From Lacrimispora defluvii (GTDB lineage: Bacteria; Bacillota; Clostridia; Lachnospirales; Lachnospiraceae), in NCBI GenBank assembly GCA_013036995.1, contig JAAOXG010000026.1, positions 1-64,000 on the forward strand: a stretch of DNA of 64,000 bases, given 5' to 3'. Positions within the stretch are counted from its first letter, which is position 1, and each line of letters opens with the position of its first letter. The notes below the pieces were generated by a model. The model searched no databases. It was not told the DNA's origin and saw only the letters and a program-made list of their open reading frames with translations. Positions 58,915 to 64,000 of the stretch are shown here, one piece after another. Both the position numbers and the translations under genes were made by a program.

Positions 58915-61900
58915 TTGCAGATCTTAAATGGAAAATTTAATTTTAATATAAATTCACCCTTTCTACCGGTGGCTTTAGTAATACTGAGTTTGTTAATCTG
59001 TTTTATTTTATTTATGCTGTATTACCGGTTCTATCATTTTGATAAAAAAGTATGTTTCCCCTCCTGCTTTCAGGTAGCAGGAGATAAGCCAGGACCTGGT
59101 GAATGGGAGAAGCAGATGCTTGAACTGGCTAACGGGCACAGCCAGGTCCGGCTTACTGGAAACAGTTTTGTTTTAAACGATTATAATCAGGCTGCCTATA
59201 AAAAACTGAATCGGATCAGAGACAGAATTTCTGCACTGTCTCCAGGCATTATTTCCCTGATTCCAGCTGCACGCTGGCTCTATGATAATTTCCAGCTGAT
59301 GTACCGGGAGATGAAAAAAGTACGTACTTCCGGAACCAGCTATGCCGTGCTGCCAATTCTGAAGGCGAAAGAATACCATAATTTCCCCCGGATCTATATT
59401 GTAGCAAAAAAGATGGTGGCTCTTTCCGGCGGACATCTAAGTGAAGAAAACATCTCAGTCATGTTAAATGCCTATCAGCAAAAGATTGCGCTTACGGACA
59501 AAGAGATCTGGGTTTTACCGGAAATGCTGGGCTTTTGCATTCTGGAAGAAATCATTGCAGTTGCGGATGAAATTCTTCATATGATTGACGTAAAATCTAA
59601 GGCAGAAAAATTTCTTACTGAGAAGCTGGAACGCAAACGGGGATCAGCAGATTTATCAGCGCTGCTTTGCAAAACAGAGGATAACTTAAAGCATAACTAT
59701 TCCTTTCACGCACACGTGATCTATCTGATGAAAAATATGTCCTTTGATGAGGCATCCATTCAAAAATATTTAAAATATCATTTTGCTTCAAAGGACAAAC
59801 ATATGAAGACTTCCTCTGTATACCAGGAAGAAGGAAGAATACAATCCTTTCTCGAAACAAATATCAGGACGTTAATCGTCAGCTTACGAGATATCAATGA
59901 AGTCGATGAGGAAAAGTTTTTTGAAACCTATTCTGCACTGGAACAGATTCTATCCCGGGATCCGGCAGGTGTTTATTCCAAAATGGATCTGGAGTCCAGA
60001 GGAATGTACCGCGGAATCATCGTTAAATTATCTCTCCGTTACCGGCTGCTGGAAGAAAAGATTGCAAAAGACTGTCTGGAGCTGGCGGTTCGTGGGCAGG
60101 ATGGTCTCCATTGTTCTCATCACGTGGGGGCCTATCTTCTGGGGAAGGGGTATCCCCTTTTAAAAGCAAAGGCATTGGGAAAACCAATTCCCCAAAAAAT
60201 CAGGAAAAAATGGAATGCAGTAGGGTTTCTTTATTTCTTATGCCTGATTTTTCTGTTTCTGGGACTGGAGGCCTGCTTACTGTATCTGTTCTGGAATATT
60301 AGCGGCATCCGGTCTGCCGGAAGATCTGTAATTATGGTTTTGACGGCTATGCCGCTGTTAATGGGCATTTCCATGGAAATAATTAATTTTATCTTCACCA
60401 GAAGAATAACGGTGAGAAAGATACCTGCTCTTGACTATCTGGAAGAAATTCCGGAAGATGCCAGAACTTTTGTAGTCATGCCGGTTATTGTATCCTCAAA
60501 GGAGCAGGGACTTCAATATATGGAGCGTCTGCAGAAGCATTATCTTGCAAACCGGCAGCCAAATCTTTTCTTTGCATTGCTCCTTGATTTTGAAGACTCT
60601 AAGGATCAGTCCATGCCAAAGGATGATGGAATCCGAAGTGCCCTTGTGGAGCGCATGAAGGAGTTGAACCAGCTATACCCGTCAAAGGACCAGCGCTTTT
60701 CCCTGTTCTTTCGCTGCCGTAAATGGAATCAGGCAGAGAACTGTTATATGGGCTGGGAGAGAAAACGAGGAAAACTGGAAGAGTTTAATAACCTTCTGGA
60801 CGGAACGGGAAAAGACAGTACCACATTTACAGACGTTTATTGTGATGAAAATCTTCTTACCACCTTCCAATATGTGATTACACTGGATGCAGATACCAAT
60901 CTGATTCGCGATAATGCGGCAAAACTGGTGGGATTGATTGATCATCCGTTAAACAGACCGGTTCTTGACCCGTCAGGCCGGAAGGTAGAGGAAGGCTATG
61001 TCATCATTCAGCCTTCCGTCAGAAATCATATTGCGGATAAGAATGCCAGCAGGTTTACAAAAATATTCGGCGGAGAGACCGGACTTGCTCACTACGGAAC
61101 TGTGATATCAGATATCTATCAGGATATCTTCAACCAGGGAATCTATATCGGGAAAGGGATCTATGACAGGAAAGCCTTCCGTACGGTACTTCATAACAAG
61201 GTACCGGAAAACAGGATTCTAAGCCATGATCTTTTTGAGAGCTGTTATGCAAGAACGGCATTTTCCAGTACAGCCAGGATTATGGATAATTTTCCAAACA
61301 GCGTTTTATCATTTACAAAAAGAGAACACCGCTGGCTGCGGGGAGACTGGCAGCTGGTGCCTTGGCTGTTTATTAGTAAAACAGCGGATGGCAGAAGCCT
61401 GAGCCCACTGTCCAGGTGGAAAATTTTTGACAACTTAAGAAGAAGCCTGGTTCCGTTCAGTAAAACCTTGTTTATACTCCTGAACTTTTTGTGGCTGCCA
61501 GAAGCTTATTATCTTTGGCTGCCTCTTGTTTTCTTCAATGATCTGTTTAATCTGATTATTTTATTATTGGCCGTGATCACTCAAAAGCTCATCCGGCCAA
61601 AGCTTGCGTTTGTATATAAAGGATTTTTAAAAGAGCTGTCGGTGATGTTAGTCAGAGCATTTCTGGAATTTACAATTATGCCCTACCGCGCTTATGTGGC
61701 ACTGGATGCAATTGTCAGAACTCTGTACCGGTTAATGATCAGTAAAAAAAATCTGCTTCGCTGGAATACGGCCGAATCCGTGGATGCCTCCGTGATCAAT
61801 ACCAGAAGAGGTTATTTCCTCACCATGTGGAGCTCTCTTCTCCCGGCATTTTGCCTTTTATTACTTTTGTTATCTGGCAATCTGTCCCTGGCAGGAATAT

Positions 61901-64000
61901 GTCTGGCAACCCTTGTCATGGCAGACTGGTTACTGGCTTTTGAAGCCGCTTACCGGATCAGCCAGCAAAAAATCATACACCATCAAAAAGATCAGGCGGA
62001 GAATCAGGAACTTCTCATGGACACCGCCCGCAGAACCTGGCAGTTTTTTAAGGATTTTTCCACAAAGGAGACAAACTGGCTCTGTCCGGATAACTATAAG
62101 GCCTCAAAAGCTGAAAAAATCAGTGATAAAACATCTCCCACCAATATCGGGCTTCAGTTTCTGTCAATTCTTTCAGCCATGGATCTTGGATTTGAGACGT
62201 TAAACTCCACAGTGGGAGCAATCGAAAACCTGATGGATACAGTGCAGAAAATGGAGAAATGGAAGGGACACCTCTATAACTGGTATCACATTGAAACATT
62301 GGAGGTGCTTAATCCTGCCTATATATCAACGGTAGACAGCGGTAATTTCTGGGGGCATATGATCGCACTGAAAAATGGTCTGTTAGAGCAGCTTGACAAG
62401 CCGGTAAGCCCGGATGAGTTGCTGACAGCCCGAATCAGAGCCCTGTGCAGTAAAATAGACGGCATGCTGGCAAATGTGGATTTCCGGTTTTTATTTGATG
62501 AGAAGAGAATGCTGTTTCATATCGGATATCATGTATCCTCCCATACGTTAGACGATGGCTGCTACGACCTGATGGCTTCGGAATCATCACTTACAAGTCT
62601 GCTTGCCGTGGCAATGGGAGAAGTACCATTAAAACACTGGTATAAACTGGGAAGGCCGTTAACGGTAGTAAAGGGTATTCCATGTTTCGTATCCTGGAGC
62701 GGTACCATGTTTGAGTATCTGATGCCTAATCTTGTATTGAAGGAATATGAAGGCTCTGTCTATGAACAGACCTCAAAAGCAGCAGTGCTCCAGCAGATGA
62801 AGTATGCAAAAGAAGCAGAAATTCCATGGGGAATATCAGAATCCCAATATTACCGTTTTGATTTAAATGCCAATTACCAGTATAAGGCATTCGGCGTTCC
62901 AAAGATAAGGCTTCAGCCGGTCCGTAAGGATTCCCTGGTAGTGGCACCTTATGCAACAATACTGGCACTTAATACAGCAGAAAAGGAATGTATCAGCAAT
63001 TTAAAGAGGCTGAAAGAATTAGGTGCTTACGGTGATTACGGTTTCTATGAATCCATTGATTTTGATGTGCCCAGTTCCGTGGATTTAAAACCTTACTGTA
63101 TTGTGAAATCCTATATGGCCCATCATCAGGGGATGAATCTGGCTGCAATTAATAATTATCTGAATGAGGGGATTCTGAAAGAACGGTTTCACGCGGAAAT
63201 GATGATAAAGGCAACGGAAGTTTTGCTGGAAGAAAAACGCCAGTCTTATTTGATTTCCATTGCAAAACAGGGATATACCATAAAAATGGGAAAACCTCTT
63301 TTTACAGAAGACCATTACAATAACCGGTATATCAGTCGTACAGGTTTAACCACACCCATTGTAAATTATCTGTCAAACGGTAAGTATTCCCTGATGATTA
63401 CCTCAGACGGGGATGGGTTCAGTCAATATGAGGACCGCATGCTTTACCGATGGAGATCCGATGTCTATGCGAATACAGGAAACTATATCTATATCAAGGA
63501 CAAGAAGCAGGGGAAATACTGGAGTGCTGCCTACAACCCTACCCGGATCGAGCCGGAAGAGTATCAGGTAATTTTCAGCCCCCACCAGGCGGAATTTAAA
63601 CGAAAGGATGGGGACATTTCCACTCATATGATTGTCAGCCTGAATGCAGATCGCAATTTTGAGATTCGGAAAGTCACACTGACCAATCATGGAAATGAGG
63701 ATAAGCAGCTGGAGGTGACCAGTTATATGGAAGTAGTAGACGATACTCATATGGCAGAAATCAGCCATCCGGCGTTTAATAAACTTTTTCTTGAAAGCGA
63801 GTATGTGAAGGAACAGAATATTTTCCTGGCGAAAAGACGTCAAAAGAATGAAGCCGACAATCATTACGTCATGCATATGGTAAAAACCGATGAAAAACGG
63901 TGTAAAAAGGTTGAATTTGAAAATGACAGAAAACGATTTATCGGCAGAAACAATACGTTGGAAAATCCGGATTGTGTCGTAAACAGCATTGCATTTTTTA
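58915..64000 (+). CDS. Cyclic beta-1,2-glucan synthase-like protein (NdvB/Cgs type), partial
   Basis: A very long frame open to the window end, about 1,695 codons so far; full proteins of this kind have about 2,800. It begins at TTG (58915) ten bases after AAGGAGG, then a membrane helix (LVILSLLICFILFMLYYRFY). The glycosyltransferase 84 region includes YVITLDADTNLI near base 60880 and EHRWLRGDWQLVPWLF near 61330, and more membrane helices follow. A glucoamylase-like region has TSPTNIGLQFLSI, HLYNWYHIETLEVLNPAYIS, VDSGNFWGH (about 62130-62360) and MAHHQGMN (about 63115). The GH94 phosphorylase part would lie beyond the window. It likely makes and trims beta-1,2-glucan at the membrane. Confidence 0.85.
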   Translation, partial: MQILNGKFNFNINSPFLPVALVILSLLICFILFMLYYRFYHFDKKVCFPSCFQVAGDKPGPGEWEKQMLELANGHSQVRLTGNSFVLNDYNQAAYKKLNRIRDRISALSPGIISLIPAARWLYDNFQLMYREMKKVRTSGTSYAVLPILKAKEYHNFPRIYIVAKKMVALSGGHLSEENISVMLNAYQQKIALTDKEIWVLPEMLGFCILEEIIAVADEILHMIDVKSKAEKFLTEKLERKRGSADLSALLCKTEDNLKHNYSFHAHVIYLMKNMSFDEASIQKYLKYHFASKDKHMKTSSVYQEEGRIQSFLETNIRTLIVSLRDINEVDEEKFFETYSALEQILSRDPAGVYSKMDLESRGMYRGIIVKLSLRYRLLEEKIAKDCLELAVRGQDGLHCSHHVGAYLLGKGYPLLKAKALGKPIPQKIRKKWNAVGFLYFLCLIFLFLGLEACLLYLFWNISGIRSAGRSVIMVLTAMPLLMGISMEIINFIFTRRITVRKIPALDYLEEIPEDARTFVVMPVIVSSKEQGLQYMERLQKHYLANRQPNLFFALLLDFEDSKDQSMPKDDGIRSALVERMKELNQLYPSKDQRFSLFFRCRKWNQAENCYMGWERKRGKLEEFNNLLDGTGKDSTTFTDVYCDENLLTTFQYVITLDADTNLIRDNAAKLVGLIDHPLNRPVLDPSGRKVEEGYVIIQPSVRNHIADKNASRFTKIFGGETGLAHYGTVISDIYQDIFNQGIYIGKGIYDRKAFRTVLHNKVPENRILSHDLFESCYARTAFSSTARIMDNFPNSVLSFTKREHRWLRGDWQLVPWLFISKTADGRSLSPLSRWKIFDNLRRSLVPFSKTLFILLNFLWLPEAYYLWLPLVFFNDLFNLIILLLAVITQKLIRPKLAFVYKGFLKELSVMLVRAFLEFTIMPYRAYVALDAIVRTLYRLMISKKNLLRWNTAESVDASVINTRRGYFLTMWSSLLPAFCLLLLLLSGNLSLAGICLATLVMADWLLAFEAAYRISQQKIIHHQKDQAENQELLMDTARRTWQFFKDFSTKETNWLCPDNYKASKAEKISDKTSPTNIGLQFLSILSAMDLGFETLNSTVGAIENLMDTVQKMEKWKGHLYNWYHIETLEVLNPAYISTVDSGNFWGHMIALKNGLLEQLDKPVSPDELLTARIRALCSKIDGMLANVDFRFLFDEKRMLFHIGYHVSSHTLDDGCYDLMASESSLTSLLAVAMGEVPLKHWYKLGRPLTVVKGIPCFVSWSGTMFEYLMPNLVLKEYEGSVYEQTSKAAVLQQMKYAKEAEIPWGISESQYYRFDLNANYQYKAFGVPKIRLQPVRKDSLVVAPYATILALNTAEKECISNLKRLKELGAYGDYGFYESIDFDVPSSVDLKPYCIVKSYMAHHQGMNLAAINNYLNEGILKERFHAEMMIKATEVLLEEKRQSYLISIAKQGYTIKMGKPLFTEDHYNNRYISRTGLTTPIVNYLSNGKYSLMITSDGDGFSQYEDRMLYRWRSDVYANTGNYIYIKDKKQGKYWSAAYNPTRIEPEEYQVIFSPHQAEFKRKDGDISTHMIVSLNADRNFEIRKVTLTNHGNEDKQLEVTSYMEVVDDTHMAEISHPAFNKLFLESEYVKEQNIFLAKRRQKNEADNHYVMHMVKTDEKRCKKVEFENDRKRFIGRNNTLENPDCVVNSIAFF

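Noticed and set aside
1-64000. tRNA, rRNA, CRISPR arrays, insertion sequences and prophage
   Set aside because: I looked for cloverleaf-like GGTTCGA/CCA ends, regular direct repeats with spacers, transposase motifs and phage genes, and saw none; a covariance-model search could still find small RNAs.

Overview
The window is AT-rich and shows Clostridia-type gene organisation: strong AGGAGG ribosome binding sites, frequent GTG and TTG starts, sigma-A promoters and many TetR, LysR, MerR and AraC regulators. Spore-type Csp-like subtilases, a rubrerythrin, a pst operon followed by phoU, an LplB/YtcP-type sugar ABC transporter and a large cyclic-glucan-synthase-like gene together point to a Lachnospiraceae (Clostridium cluster XIVa, Lacrimispora-like) chromosome. 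This placement is inferred from gene content and was not tested by search. I saw no rRNA, tRNA, CRISPR array, transposase or phage gene.

Layout. 1-4.4 kb is a worn accessory region: a truncated GNAT gene, a LysR regulator, a cupin remnant, a short QueG-like iron-sulfur protein, a MarR-GNAT fusion, and a VanZ gene whose 3' end runs into a cut-off old-yellow-enzyme gene. 4.4-8.3 kb holds a TetR regulator, a GntP-type permease and an MFS transporter. 8.6-12 kb holds a two-domain amidohydrolase with its TetR regulator and an MBL hydrolase. 11.9-14.6 kb is a split chromate transporter (ChrA pair) plus a tubby-like protein, divergent from a LysR gene. 14.9-18.6 kb is a MetNIQ-type importer joined to an enolase-superfamily enzyme. 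18.6-24.1 kb contains several regulator/target pairs (CruF-like membrane protein/TetR, PanE-like reductase/TetR, MerR operon). 24.3-28 kb has class I aldolase plus phosphoglycerate mutase, an AraC regulator and another MBL hydrolase. 28-32.1 kb has a rubrerythrin-like protein with an altered diiron site and two tandem Csp-like S8 peptidases, the second lacking its catalytic serine.

32.1-41.6 kb carries ClbS-like and WYL genes, then a HAD phosphatase and a LacI regulator, followed by a LacI-type-operator-flanked operon: DlgD (YiaK), an ion-transporter-superfamily permease, a hydantoinase/oxoprolinase-like protein, an HExxH protein and a YiaL/YhcH protein. This resembles the E. coli yia diketogulonate cluster with a different middle section. 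41.6-45 kb has the remnant of a second WYL gene, a two-component system, and a chimeric ABC-ATPase/GNAT gene. 45.3-50.3 kb is pstB-pstS-pstC-pstA-pstB2-phoU. The second PstB has lost the Walker A lysine, the Q-loop glutamine and the Walker B glutamate, and the first PstB has a changed signature motif (LSPGQ), as expected for an asymmetric heterodimeric ATPase with one dead site. 50.4-58.8 kb is a sugar-uptake locus: a membrane AraC regulator split by a frameshift, two permeases, a binding lipoprotein and two Gfo/Idh/MocA oxidoreductases. The window ends inside a cyclic beta-1,2-glucan-synthase-like gene.

The strongest leads are the asymmetric Pst ATPase pair, the protease/pseudoprotease pair, the rewired diketogulonate operon and the tandem-domain amidohydrolase. 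A recurring theme is gene decay by deletion, with seven recognisable remnants or junctions.
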